Positions 8,732 to 17,590 are shown, counted from the first letter of the stretch. The stretch is 64,000 nucleotides of DNA from Polyangiaceae bacterium (GCA_013361525.1 JABFXY010000024.1:62001-126000); one strand, 5' to 3'. Numbers and translations are program-made. The notes: generated by a model not told the origin, from the letters alone.

Positions 8732-9981
8732 GCAAGAACAAGAAGAAGCGCTTCATCATCGCCTCGGTTCTCGCAGTCGTCCTCGCGAGCAGCGTCGGTG
8801 GTTACGTCTACTCGCGCGAGCCGAACAAGGCTCCGGCGGGTCCCACCGTCGAGGTGCAACGCGGAAGCCTTCGGGAGACGGCCGCCGCTTCCGGAACGAT
8901 CGCGCCGCACGTGAGCGTCGAAGTGAAGTCGCGAGCGTCCGGTGAGGTGGTCGAAATCCTCGTTCAAGAGGGCGACACCGTGAAGGCCGGTCAGCTGCTC
9001 GTTCGGCTGGACCCCACCGATGCCGAGCGTGACCTCGCGTCGGCGAAGGTGGCGCTCGACAAGGTGAAGGCGGATCTCTCGGCGGCGAAGGCGTCGGTGA
9101 CGGTGGCGCAGCTCGAGTACAAGACGAAGCAAGGCGACGAAGCGCTCGCGACGAAGAGCGCGGAGCTCGGCCTCGGGACGAAAGACGCGGTGCGCACGAC
9201 CGCGACGACGACCAAGGTCGCGGCGGCGAACATCACGCTGAAGAACGCGCAGGTCACCGCGAGCGAGACGAACCTGAAGACGGCCGAGCTCGCGGTGCAG
9301 GATGCCGAGACGCGCCTCAAAGAGACGAAGATCTACGCGCCGATCGACGGCACGGTCCTCGCGATTCCAGTCGAAAAGGGCACCATCGTTTCGTCGGCGC
9401 TCACGAACGTGAGCGGTGGCACGAGCGTGATGACGATCGCGGATCTGTCGGACCTGCGCATCATCGGCGCGATCGACGAGGCGCAGATCGGCAAGGTAGC
9501 GAAAGGTCAGCCGGTGGAAATCCGCGTCGACGCGTACCCGGAGCGCGTCTTCGAAGGGACGGTGGAGCGCGTGAGCCCGCTAGGCAAAGACACATCGAGC
9601 GTCGTCACCTTCGACGTCGAGATCCTCGTCGCCGACAAGAACTCCAGTCTGCTCCGCTCGGGTATGAGCGCCGATGTCGAGATCGTCGTCGCCGAGCAGA
9701 AAGATGTTCTTCTCGTTCCGCTGATTGCGGTGGAGACGTCGGGCCGGTCTCGCTTCGTGCGCCTCGCCAACGGCGAGCAGCGTCCGATCAAGACCGGGAC
9801 GACCGACGGAACGCGCATGGTGGTGCTGGAAGGCATCTCGGAAGGCGACGACATCCTCGCCTCCGCCCCTGCGAGCACCTCGACCGCGGCGGCGACGCCT
9901 CCTCCCGGCGGCGGAATGGGCATGATGGGTGGCCCCGGCGGTGGAAACCGATCGCGCAGCGGAGGAGGAGGCAAGCGATGA
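8728..9981 (+). CDS. HlyD/MacA-type periplasmic membrane fusion protein
   Basis: The 417-residue protein has one N-terminal membrane anchor (residues 8-27). A lipoyl/barrel-sandwich half follows (VEVKSRASGEVVEILVQEGDTVKAGQLLVRLD), then a long helical hairpin (about 95-195) and the second lipoyl half (IYAPIDGTVLAIPVEKGTIV). Beta-barrel and membrane-proximal domains come next. The end is unusual: a Gly/Met/Arg-rich tail of about 30 residues (GGGMGMMGG, RSRSGGGG). It bridges the MacB-type transporter and the TolC-like duct. GTG start, overlapping the previous stop by 4 bp. Confidence 0.9.
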   Translation: MSKNKKKRFIIASVLAVVLASSVGGYVYSREPNKAPAGPTVEVQRGSLRETAAASGTIAPHVSVEVKSRASGEVVEILVQEGDTVKAGQLLVRLDPTDAERDLASAKVALDKVKADLSAAKASVTVAQLEYKTKQGDEALATKSAELGLGTKDAVRTTATTTKVAAANITLKNAQVTASETNLKTAELAVQDAETRLKETKIYAPIDGTVLAIPVEKGTIVSSALTNVSGGTSVMTIADLSDLRIIGAIDEAQIGKVAKGQPVEIRVDAYPERVFEGTVERVSPLGKDTSSVVTFDVEILVADKNSSLLRSGMSADVEIVVAEQKDVLLVPLIAVETSGRSRFVRLANGEQRPIKTGTTDGTRMVVLEGISEGDDILASAPASTSTAAATPPPGGGMGMMGGPGGGNRSRSGGGGKR

Positions 9982-10706
9982 AGCCGACGCTCTTCATCGA
10001 GGATCTGACCAAGGTCTACGACAGCGGCAGCGAGGACTTGGCGGTTCGCGCGGTCGCGGGGATCAGCTTCCAGGTCAACAAGGGCGAATCGGTCGCGATC
10101 ATCGGGCCGTCGGGCTGCGGCAAGTCGAGCCTCCTGAATATCCTCGGCTGCCTGGACCGGCCGACGTCCGGCACGTACAAGCTCGAGGATCGCGACGTGA
10201 AGGAGCTCGACGACGACGATCTCGCCGCGCTCCGCAACAAGCACATCGGCTTCGTGTTCCAGAGCTTCAATCTGCTGCCGCGGATGACCGCGGTCGAGAA
10301 CGTGGAGCTTCCGCTTCTGTACGGCTCGGTGAAGAACAGTAAGCAGCTCGCGCTGACGGCGCTCGAGCGCGTCGGCCTCGGTGCACGCGCGAGGCACTTG
10401 CCGAACGAGATGTCCGGTGGACAGCGGCAGCGCGTCGCGATCGCCCGCGCGCTCGTGACCAACCCGTCGATGTTGCTGTGCGACGAGCCGACCGGCGCGC
10501 TCGACAGCAAGACCGGCAAAGACATCCTCGAGCTGCTTCTATCCCTCAACGCCGACGGCACGACGCTCGTCATGGTCACGCACGATCTCGGTGTCGCCCG
10601 CTCGCTCGGGCGCGCCATCCAGATGCGTGACGGGAAGATCGTCGCCGACGGCGCAGCGCAATCAGTCGTCGCATCCGCCATGGAGAGTGAGGCACACGCG
10701 TCATGA
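9978..10706 (+). CDS. ABC transporter ATPase, MacB/LolD type
   Basis: The 242-residue nucleotide-binding subunit has Walker A GPSGCGKSS (about residues 43-51), a Q-loop in FVFQSFNLLPRMTAVENVELPL, the signature SGGQRQRVAIARAL, Walker B LLCDEPTGALD and switch His VTHD. The FQSFNLLP and ENVELPL strings are characteristic of the mechanotransmission (MacB/LolD/FtsE) subclass rather than of classical importers. It is a separate ATPase, unlike E. coli MacB where ATPase and permease are fused. The ATG overlaps the preceding stop by 4 bp. Confidence 0.93.
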   Translation: MKPTLFIEDLTKVYDSGSEDLAVRAVAGISFQVNKGESVAIIGPSGCGKSSLLNILGCLDRPTSGTYKLEDRDVKELDDDDLAALRNKHIGFVFQSFNLLPRMTAVENVELPLLYGSVKNSKQLALTALERVGLGARARHLPNEMSGGQRQRVAIARALVTNPSMLLCDEPTGALDSKTGKDILELLLSLNADGTTLVMVTHDLGVARSLGRAIQMRDGKIVADGAAQSVVASAMESEAHAS

Positions 10707-11908
10707 TGATCCTCGAAGTCGCGAAGAGCGCCTGGCGCTCCCTCGCGAGCAACCGCCTTCGCACGCTGCTCACGATGCTCGGCATGATCATCGGCACCGG
10801 CGCGGTCGTCGCCGTCCTCGGCATCGGCGAGGGTGCACGTTCGAGCGTCGAGACGCGCATTCGATCCCTCGGCGCGAACCTCCTTACGATTCGGCCGCAG
10901 TCGGCCGCCGGCAGCGGCGGTGTGCGCTCGGGCGCGGTGAAGACGCTGACGCGCGACGACGCGCTCGCGCTCGCGAAGCTCCCCGGCGTAAAGGCGGTCG
11001 CGCCCGAAAACAGCGGTTCCGCCCAGCTCCGCTACATGGAGAAGAACAAGAACGCGTCGGTCGTCGGCGTCACCGGCGCATACGTCGAGGCGAAATCGCT
11101 GACGATGGGAAGCGGCGTTGCGATCAACGATCTCGACGACGAACAACGCAGCCGCATCGTCGTCGTCGGCGCCAACGTCGCGAAAGAGCTCTACGGCTCC
11201 GCGTCGCCGCTCGGCACCCGCCTGCAGATCAACGGCATCGCCTTCCGCGTCGTGGGTGTGCTCGCAGAGAAAGGCTCCGGAATGGGCTCACCCGACGACG
11301 GCGTGTACGTGCCACTCGCAACCCATCAGAACGTGCTGTTCGGCCAGGATTACCTCTCGACAATCTCGCTCCAGGCCGCGAGCGAAGGCGAATCGGCCAG
11401 CGTGAAGGCGAGCGCCGAGCGCCTCCTGCGCCTGCGTCACAAGCTGCGGGACGATCAGGACGACGACTTCGAGGTTCGTTCGCAGACGGAGATGCTCGAG
11501 ACGATGAATCAAGTCACCGGTACGTTCACGGCCTTGCTCGGCAGCGTCGCGGCGGTCTCGCTGATCGTCGGTGGCATCGGCATCATGAACATCATGTTGG
11601 TGTCGGTCCGTGAACGAACGCGCGAGATCGGCGTCCGCATGGCCGTCGGTGCGCGCCGCAGCGATATCCTCCTGCAATTCCTCTTCGAGTCGGTTGTGGT
11701 GTCGCTCGCCGGCGGTGCGCTCGGCGTGGCCCTCGGGTACGGCGCGGCGCGGGTCCTCGCGAGCTTCGGCCAGTGGTCGACCGTCGTCCCGATGTACGCC
11801 ATGGTCCTCGCGCTCGGCGTGTCGGCCCTCATCGGCATCGCGTTCGGTGTCGGCCCGGCTCGCAGCGCGGCGAAGTTGGATCCGGTCGAGGCTCTTCGCT
11901 TCGAGTGA
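10703..11908 (+). CDS. MacB-like ABC transporter permease (FtsX fold)
   Basis: The 401-residue protein has a first membrane helix near residues 18-40 (LRTLLTMLGMIIGTGAVVAVLGIGEGA) and a large periplasmic MacB_PCD domain (about 45-275). Three C-terminal helices of the FtsX domain follow (SLIVGGIGIMNIMLVSVRERTREIGVRMAVGA is the family fingerprint). It couples cytoplasmic ATP hydrolysis to movement of the periplasmic domain and pumps periplasmic substrates through the fusion protein/TolC duct. The substrate (macrolide, peptide, siderophore or lipoprotein) cannot be told from sequence. Overlaps the ATPase gene by 4 bp. Confidence 0.92.
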   Translation: MMILEVAKSAWRSLASNRLRTLLTMLGMIIGTGAVVAVLGIGEGARSSVETRIRSLGANLLTIRPQSAAGSGGVRSGAVKTLTRDDALALAKLPGVKAVAPENSGSAQLRYMEKNKNASVVGVTGAYVEAKSLTMGSGVAINDLDDEQRSRIVVVGANVAKELYGSASPLGTRLQINGIAFRVVGVLAEKGSGMGSPDDGVYVPLATHQNVLFGQDYLSTISLQAASEGESASVKASAERLLRLRHKLRDDQDDDFEVRSQTEMLETMNQVTGTFTALLGSVAAVSLIVGGIGIMNIMLVSVRERTREIGVRMAVGARRSDILLQFLFESVVVSLAGGALGVALGYGAARVLASFGQWSTVVPMYAMVLALGVSALIGIAFGVGPARSAAKLDPVEALRFE

Positions 11909-11921
11909 GGCTCGGCGCTAT

Positions 11922-12650
11922 ATGGTGACGGCCGTGGCGAATCCCGCGCCCATCCTCGTCATCGACGACGACGTGGAGCTCTGCGACCTGCTCGCGGAGC
12001 TCCTCGGCGACGAAGGCTTCTCGGTGGAGAAGGCGCACGACGGCTCGAAGGGCCTCGGGCGCGCGCTGTCGGGGGAGCACGCCATCGTGATTTTGGACGT
12101 GATGCTCCCCGGGCTCACCGGCTTCGAGGTCCTCAGTCGGCTGCGCAAGACGTCGACGATTCCGGTGTTGATGTTGACGGCGCGCGGCGAAGACGTGGAT
12201 CGGATCATCGGCCTCGAGATGGGCGCCGACGATTACCTTCCGAAGCCTTTCAACCCGCGCGAGCTCGTCGCGCGCGTCCGCGCGCTGCATCGGAGAATCG
12301 CCGCCCTCCAGACCGCATCCGCGAAGGAGCCGCAGGACGCGAACGCGATCGTCGTCGACGACGTCGAGCTCTCCCCCGCGGCACGGCGTGTCCTCGTCGG
12401 CGGTCGAGAGATCAAGCTCACGACGGCAGAGTTCGATCTTCTGGAGCTCTTGCTCGGCAAAGCCGGGGAGATCATCGCACGCGAAGATTTGAGCCGCGCG
12501 GTTCTCGGGCGGCGGGCCGGCGCATTCGATCGCGCGATCGACATGCACGTGAGCAACCTCCGCAAGAAGCTCGGCCCGGCCAAAGACGGCGCGGACCGCA
12601 TCAAGACGGTACGCAACGCGGGCTACATTCTCGCGCGGCATGGTCGATGA
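11922..12650 (+). CDS. OmpR/CpxR-type response regulator
   Basis: The 242-residue protein has an N-terminal receiver domain: acidic pocket DDD (15-17), phosphoacceptor Asp59 in VILDVMLPG, Thr/Lys switch residues in LTARGED and KPFNP. The C-terminal OmpR winged helix (about 140-240) contains LTTAEFDLLELLLG and the DMHVSNLRKKLG...IKTVRNAGY recognition region. It probably controls the upstream exporter genes. ATG 11922 is preferred; in-frame GTGs at 11925 and 11934 are alternatives. It lies 13 bp after the permease stop and overlaps the kinase ATG by 4 bp. Confidence 0.92.
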   Translation: MVTAVANPAPILVIDDDVELCDLLAELLGDEGFSVEKAHDGSKGLGRALSGEHAIVILDVMLPGLTGFEVLSRLRKTSTIPVLMLTARGEDVDRIIGLEMGADDYLPKPFNPRELVARVRALHRRIAALQTASAKEPQDANAIVVDDVELSPAARRVLVGGREIKLTTAEFDLLELLLGKAGEIIAREDLSRAVLGRRAGAFDRAIDMHVSNLRKKLGPAKDGADRIKTVRNAGYILARHGR

Positions 12651-14044
12651 AGAGCCTGTTTCTTCGGCTCCTCGTCTCGATGTGGCTGACCATGACGGTC
12701 CTCGGCGCGGTGTTTGCCGTCATCCACGCCTACAGCTTCCAGCCGGATGCGACGCAGCGCTGGCGCAGGGTGAGCTCGCGCACCACCGAGCTCCGCGCAC
12801 TGCAAGCCCTCGACTGCACGCGAACCGCGCAGAAGAAGGGCGACGGCTCCGACGAGTCCTGCAAAGAGATCCTCGAGCCGCTCGACGCGCGCGACCCACG
12901 CATCGCGATCTACAAGGACGGCATTCGGATCATGGGCGGCGACCTGGATGGCGCCGCGGACATCGAGTCGGTGGCGCGTGCGTCGCGCGGCCCATCACTG
13001 CAAACCGTCGGGGAGCGCGAGCTCTCCGCCCTCTACCTGGCGAATGCGCTCGACGGTCCGTACGTCGTCGTCTCCGCGCAGCGTAAGCCTTCGGGCTGGC
13101 TCTTTTTCTTCGTGCCGGAGACGCTCCCGCTGCGCCTTCTCACCATCGCGATCGTGACGGGCGCGGTCGCCTTCTTCCTCGCGCGGTACCTGTCGCGCCC
13201 ATTGCGCACGCTCCGCGCGGCGACCCAACGCCTCGCCGCCGGGGACCTCTCGGTCCGCGTCGAGCCCGACCTCGCCGGTGCCGACAACGAATCGCTCGCT
13301 CTCGGCCACGAGATGGATCGAATGGCGGAACGCATCGAGGGTCTCCTCGATGCGCAGCGACGGCTCCTTCGCGACGTTTCCCACGAGCTTCGTACGCCGC
13401 TCGCGCGCTTGAACCTCGCGCTGGAGCTCGTCCGGCGCAAATCACCGCCCGAGGCGGAGACGGCGCTCGCCCGCATCGAGCTCGAGGCGCAGCGCCTCGA
13501 CACGATGATCGGAGAGCTCCTCACGCTGAGCCGCCTCGAAGCAGGCGTCGGGATGGAGACGCCGAACCGAATCGACCTTCGCGCGGTGGTCGAAGCGCTG
13601 GTCGCCGACATCGGGCTCGAAGCCGAGAAGAACGGCTCGCGCGTCGAGCTCCAGGCCGGTGATGCGAGCATCGACGGGAACGAAGAGCTCATTCGGCGGG
13701 CCGTCGAAAACATCCTTCGCAATGCCGTCCGCTATACCGAGCCGGGAACATCCGTCGACGTAAAGCTCGGTCCCCACGGCGAGCACGGCGCCATTGCGAT
13801 CGTCATTCGCGATCACGGCCCCGGCGTTCCGGAGGAAGCGCTACCGAAGATCTTCGAGCCGTTTTACCGGGTCGCCGACGACCGAGCTCGGAAGAGCGGC
13901 GGCACCGGCATCGGCCTGGCGATCGCGGAGCGCGCGGTGAAGCTCCACGAAGGAACGGTCGTCGCGAAGAATGCAGCGGCGGGCGGGCTCGAGGTCACGA
14001 TCCTATTGCCGTCGAGCCGCGACGGCGCCACCGCGAGCGAATAG
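12647..14044 (+). CDS. Sensor histidine kinase, CpxA-like
   Basis: The 465-residue protein has a membrane helix at about 7-27 and a periplasmic sensor domain (30-155) with two Cys (57 and 72) that may form a disulphide. A second helix (163-180), HAMP (about 180-235) and the DHp domain follow, with His246 in SHELRTPLARLN. The HATPase_c domain has an N box (ENILRNAVRYTEP) and G boxes (DHGPGVP, GGTGIGLAI). It is the partner of the response regulator 4 bp upstream. The short periplasmic domain suggests it senses an envelope signal or exporter substrate. Confidence 0.92.
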   Translation: MKSLFLRLLVSMWLTMTVLGAVFAVIHAYSFQPDATQRWRRVSSRTTELRALQALDCTRTAQKKGDGSDESCKEILEPLDARDPRIAIYKDGIRIMGGDLDGAADIESVARASRGPSLQTVGERELSALYLANALDGPYVVVSAQRKPSGWLFFFVPETLPLRLLTIAIVTGAVAFFLARYLSRPLRTLRAATQRLAAGDLSVRVEPDLAGADNESLALGHEMDRMAERIEGLLDAQRRLLRDVSHELRTPLARLNLALELVRRKSPPEAETALARIELEAQRLDTMIGELLTLSRLEAGVGMETPNRIDLRAVVEALVADIGLEAEKNGSRVELQAGDASIDGNEELIRRAVENILRNAVRYTEPGTSVDVKLGPHGEHGAIAIVIRDHGPGVPEEALPKIFEPFYRVADDRARKSGGTGIGLAIAERAVKLHEGTVVAKNAAAGGLEVTILLPSSRDGATASE

Positions 14045-14123
14045 GCGGCGGCGCAACGACCGGACGAATCCTTCGGGTGGCGGCGCGTCAGTGTCCGCTT
14101 CGGCCCTGCCCGTCCGAGCCATC

Positions 14124-14235
14124 TACATCTCCGCAGAACTGGTTGCAGTTTGCAACCGGTTACATCTCCGGAGAACTGGTTGCAATTTGCAACCGGTTGC
14201 ATGGGCAACAAACTGGTTGCAAAGTGCAATCAGTC
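14124..14235 (+). promoter_or_regulatory. Triple 37-bp-phased operator array
   Basis: Three copies of a 25-bp near-palindrome start at 14137, 14174 and 14211, exactly 37 bp apart. Copies 1 and 2 have arms AACTGGTTGCA and TGCAACCGGTT around a 3-nt centre. Copy 3 keeps the left arm and has a degenerate right arm. The intervening 12 bp are also repeated between units 1 and 2 (tacatctccg). The array ends 5 bp before the ATG of the HxlR-family gene, so it is the likely autoregulatory operator of that gene. A 37-bp period is about 3.5 helical turns, which puts neighbouring sites on opposite faces of the helix. Confidence 0.8.
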
Positions 14236-14239
14236 GCCG

Positions 14240-14674
14240 ATGAGAAACGAGGAGCCCCGGTCCTTTTGCCCCATCAACATGGCTGTCGAAGTGCTCGGCG
14301 ACACTTGGACACTGTTGATCCTGCGGGACATGATGTTTGCCGGCAAACGGCATTTCCGCGACCTGCTTCAGTGCGAAGAAAGAATCGCGTCGAACATCCT
14401 CGCGGATCGGCTGCGCCTGCTCACCCTCGAAAAGGTCATCACCAAGTCCGAGGACCCGACCCATAAGCAGAAGGCGATCTACAGCCTGACGGAAAAGGGT
14501 ATCCAGCTGCTCCCGGTGCTCGTGCAGATCCGCATTTGGGGAGCGCATCACATGGGGAAAATCGATGCGGTGAGCCCCGCCGTGAAGGCGTTCAACCGCA
14601 AGCTGGAGCGTGGTGGTCCCGAGCTATGGGCGCAGATGATGGCGGAGCTGCGCGCGACCCACCTCGGTCGCTGA
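14240..14674 (+). CDS. HxlR-family winged-helix transcriptional regulator
   Basis: The 144-residue protein matches the HxlR/MarR-like fold: FCPINMAVEVLGDTWTLLILRDMMFAGKRHFRDLL with the conserved redox-type Cys near residue 10. The winged helix follows (ERIASNILADRLRLLTLEKVI, KQKAIYSLTEKGIQLLPVL). Family members are dimeric repressors or activators, often thiol-, quinone- or aldehyde-responsive. No Shine-Dalgarno is visible before ATG 14240 because the operator array reaches to within 5 bp; ATG 14201 upstream is in frame. Initiation on a very short leader is therefore possible. The target beyond itself is unknown. Confidence 0.85.
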   Translation: MRNEEPRSFCPINMAVEVLGDTWTLLILRDMMFAGKRHFRDLLQCEERIASNILADRLRLLTLEKVITKSEDPTHKQKAIYSLTEKGIQLLPVLVQIRIWGAHHMGKIDAVSPAVKAFNRKLERGGPELWAQMMAELRATHLGR

Positions 14675-14677
14675 CCA

Positions 14678-15364
14678 TCAGCGCCCGGGCTGCATCGAAG
14701 GGGGCGGCCGCGACGAGAGCGCCGGCGGGTCGGCGTCGTCGCCCGATCCGACGCGCAGAAACTGGCCGGTCAGCGGGTCGAAGTCGAAGATCTCGCCGGT
14801 CGCGATTTTGAAGACCCAGCCGCTGATCTTCAGCAGGCCGGCGTCGAGCTTGCGCGCGACGAACTCGAACGACCGGAGGTTTTCGAGCTGGAGCAACACG
14901 TTCTCCTCGACGGCGGCCGTCATGCGCGCCTCGCCTTCGAGATGGCCGTAGCGCTCTTCGATCAACTTCGGGACGCGCGACGACTCGGCCACCCAACGAG
15001 AGATGTACGGCAAGTGCGCCACACGCTCCGGATGAAGGATCGCGTCGATTGCGCCGCAACCCGTGTGGCCGCAGACGATCACGTTCGCGACCTCGAGCAC
15101 CTCGACCGCGTACTCGATCGCGCCGGAGACACCTCCCAGCACGCCGCGGTTCACATCGGGCACGATGTTGCCGACGTTGCGCACGATGAACAGGTCCCCC
15201 GGATCCGAGTTCGTGATGAGGTTCGGCACGACGCGCGAATCGCAGCACGTAATGAACAGCGTCTCGGGATTTTGTCCCTTCGCGGCGAGACGCTCGAAGA
15301 GGCGACGATTCGATGCGAAGTAGTTCGCCTGAAAGTGATGGATCCCGGCTTCGAGCTTCTGCAC
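14678..15364 (-). CDS. Beta-class carbonic anhydrase
   Basis: The 228-residue zinc enzyme interconverts CO2 and bicarbonate in the cytoplasm. Zinc ligands and catalytic dyad are visible: Cys41, Asp42 and Arg44 in CCDSR, and His100 and Cys103 in CGHTGCGA. The typical FIVRNVGNIVPD and GVSGAIEYAV blocks also match. GTG 15364 was chosen because family members start at the equivalent of VQKLEAGIHHFQ; an in-frame TTG at 15433 would add 23 atypical residues. A Pro-rich tail (about 20 residues) is extra. It lies downstream of the ferritin/CDGSH gene on the same strand, possibly cotranscribed, and ends 3 bp from the HxlR gene. Confidence 0.9.
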   Translation of the reverse strand: MQKLEAGIHHFQANYFASNRRLFERLAAKGQNPETLFITCCDSRVVPNLITNSDPGDLFIVRNVGNIVPDVNRGVLGGVSGAIEYAVEVLEVANVIVCGHTGCGAIDAILHPERVAHLPYISRWVAESSRVPKLIEERYGHLEGEARMTAAVEENVLLQLENLRSFEFVARKLDAGLLKISGWVFKIATGEIFDFDPLTGQFLRVGSGDDADPPALSSRPPPSMQPGR

Positions 15365-15454
15365 GAGCGGACCATAGCGCAGCCTCGGCGAAGCGAAGGC
15401 TTGATTCGAGGAGGGTGCTCCACCCCGAACCAAGCCCGCTGACGCGCGGCGAAA

Positions 15455-17422
15455 TCAGTCCGATTTGAAGCCGACCCGAACGTGGCTGTTGTCACAGAAC
15501 GGCTTGTTGTTGCTCGCCCCACAGCGGCATAGTCGCGCCTGCTGGAGGCGGAACACGCACCGGCCCGTTCCGCTCAGAATCTCGAGATTTCCGCGGACTT
15601 GGAGGGGACCGTCGACCTGCGGATCGATCGCGAGCGGGCCATTGCGCACGGCGAGCGCGCCGGTCGTTCCGGTCGGCGGTTCGCCGGTCGCCGCGAAATG
15701 GATCTCGTGGTGCGAGCCGTCGCAAAACGGCTTGTTCTTCGACGCACCGCAGCGGCACAACGTCGCTCGATAACCGGCCGGTCGACCGTCGAGGCGAATG
15801 TCGCCGCGGACGGCGTAGGGACCGGCTTCTCGCACGGCAAGTAGATTCACCGGCGGGGCCGTCTCGTTGGGCTTGTCGTCTTTGCGTCGATAACGAATCG
15901 CGCCCGATGGGCACGCGTGTGCGATCTCGACGAGACGATCGGCGTCCATGGCGTCGGGGTGGATCCACGGGCCCTGCACGTTCGCGAGGAAGACGTCCGG
16001 CGCACCCGTCACGCAGAAACGAGCGTGAATGCAACGCTTGGCCTCGAAGTCGAGGTCGAGCTTCGTGCCTTCGACGTGCTCGACACCGTCGACGATCTGC
16101 GTCGGCGGCGCGACGGCAGCTGCTGCCGGTGCGGGTGTCGCAGCAGCGACCGGGACGGCGGTCGCGAGCGTCTCGATTTCTCGAACGGTGCGCTCGCGAA
16201 GCGCGGCGATCACGCGGGCCGCGCGCACGACGCGCTCGTCGCCGCCCGCCGCGAGCCTGGCAGCAACGGCATTCATCTCGGTCAGGCGCTCGGCGATGAA
16301 GCGTCGCGCGCTCGCACCCGCAGGCATCGCCGCTGCATCTCGGAGCGCAGCGAACGACATGCCCGCATTGCAATCGGGGTTCGACGGACCGGCCGGCAGA
16401 CGCGCGGCGCGCTCGGCGAGGTGCGTCACGGCACGCATCAACCCGATGGCGACGTCGACGACGAGCGCCTTTTCCGGCGAGGTCCTCGGAACGGCATACG
16501 AGTACGCGAGGAGGCGCAGCATGAGCGCGTAGCCGGTGTTCGCGAGATCGACCGTGATGGCGGCCTCCTCGTTTTCGATCCACACGCGGCCTTCCTTGCG
16601 CAGCGGCGGCCGGTACACCGGATTGGTCGCCGCCGGATGCGCCGGGCTGAAGGCCGGGTTCTTCGCCTTCAATGCGGCGAGCTCTTCGCGGATCGCGACG
16701 AACTTCTGAAAGTGCGAGCCTTCCGCGTCGGACGGCGCACCTTCACCCTGCGTCACGATCGCCGTGAAGGCATTGAGCGCCGTCTTCGCGCAAATGACGG
16801 GCTTTGCCCCGACGAGCGCGACCTCCGTTTGCGACAGCTGCAGCAATGGATCACCACAGAACGCCGCCGACTCTCCGACGCGGTCGACGAACGCACGAAG
16901 GCGTTTGCTCAACGATGCATAGAAGACGCCCACCGTTTCGTAATCCATCGCCATCGGCGTCAGGCGGGTCGTCCGCGCGGCGCGCGTGAACAACAGCTCG
17001 GGGGCGAAGCCTTCACCGTCCGGCTCGTTCGAGCCTTCGGGCCGCTCGAGATGAATGAAATGCTGCAGCACCGACTCGCTGAACGGCGCGAGCTTCACCA
17101 CGACGCCGGCCGGCAATGCCCCCGGATCGAGCGGGAAGTTGCCTCGCCCGAAACGCGGCGCCGCACCGAGCGCGGCCGTGATGTTCCACACCGCCGTGAG
17201 GTGACCCATCTCCTCGACGGCCACTTTGATGATGGCGGCGCGCCAACGTTCGACGGCCTCCGCCTCTTCGGGCGAGAGCCCCTCTGCGACGCCTTGGCGC
17301 AAGCTGAACGCGGCGTAGAGGTACGTACACATGAGGTTGTGCTCGAGCTCCGCGGCCTCGTACAGCGCGTGGACGAGGTGCTCGCGGCTGACTTCACTCA
17401 CAGTCGGCGTTTCGTTGTTCAA
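15455..17422 (-). CDS. Ferritin-like / Fer4_19 / double CDGSH fusion protein
   Basis: The 655-residue protein has three parts. Residues about 10-240 form a ferritin-like four-helix domain of the VioB/iminophenyl-pyruvate dimer synthase-related class, with metal-binding ELEH (25-28) and EEMGH (70-74). A helical middle (about 240-440) ends in an Ala/Pro linker. Residues about 460-520 form a YjdI-type Fer4_19 domain (RCIHARFC...HACPSGAIRYRR). Two CDGSH zinc-finger-type Fe-S motifs follow (about 552-567, CRCGASKNKPFCDGSH; about 632-647, same pattern with CDNSH). A role in iron-dependent redox chemistry or Fe-S/electron transfer is inferred. The TTG start is supported by AGAGGAG. Confidence 0.85.
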   Translation of the reverse strand: MNNETPTVSEVSREHLVHALYEAAELEHNLMCTYLYAAFSLRQGVAEGLSPEEAEAVERWRAAIIKVAVEEMGHLTAVWNITAALGAAPRFGRGNFPLDPGALPAGVVVKLAPFSESVLQHFIHLERPEGSNEPDGEGFAPELLFTRAARTTRLTPMAMDYETVGVFYASLSKRLRAFVDRVGESAAFCGDPLLQLSQTEVALVGAKPVICAKTALNAFTAIVTQGEGAPSDAEGSHFQKFVAIREELAALKAKNPAFSPAHPAATNPVYRPPLRKEGRVWIENEEAAITVDLANTGYALMLRLLAYSYAVPRTSPEKALVVDVAIGLMRAVTHLAERAARLPAGPSNPDCNAGMSFAALRDAAAMPAGASARRFIAERLTEMNAVAARLAAGGDERVVRAARVIAALRERTVREIETLATAVPVAAATPAPAAAAVAPPTQIVDGVEHVEGTKLDLDFEAKRCIHARFCVTGAPDVFLANVQGPWIHPDAMDADRLVEIAHACPSGAIRYRRKDDKPNETAPPVNLLAVREAGPYAVRGDIRLDGRPAGYRATLCRCGASKNKPFCDGSHHEIHFAATGEPPTGTTGALAVRNGPLAIDPQVDGPLQVRGNLEILSGTGRCVFRLQQARLCRCGASNNKPFCDNSHVRVGFKSD

Positions 17423-17426
17423 GCGG

Positions 17427-17434
17427 TCTCCTCT
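17427..17434 (-). promoter_or_regulatory. Strong Shine-Dalgarno fixing a TTG start
   Basis: On the minus strand AGAGGAGA lies a few bases before TTG 17422 of the ferritin/CDGSH gene. The only other upstream candidate, GTG 17458, lacks such a site and would add 12 residues that do not fit the family. Confidence 0.7.
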
Positions 17435-17590
17435 GCGGGCTGTGGCGAACGGCGACACATACCCGGGCCCGAACTTTGCGCATCACATCGCGCTTCGCAA
17501 CCGGAGCGTTCGCGGTTGTGCTCGGCTCCGACAGCTGGAACCCTCCGGTGACGATTCATCGGCAGCGGTTCGTACCGGTTGGGAGGACAC

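Noticed and set aside
14124-14235. Possible short CRISPR array
   Set aside because: The three 37-bp units are contiguous with no unique spacers, have internal dyad symmetry, and end at a regulator start codon; no cas genes are present.
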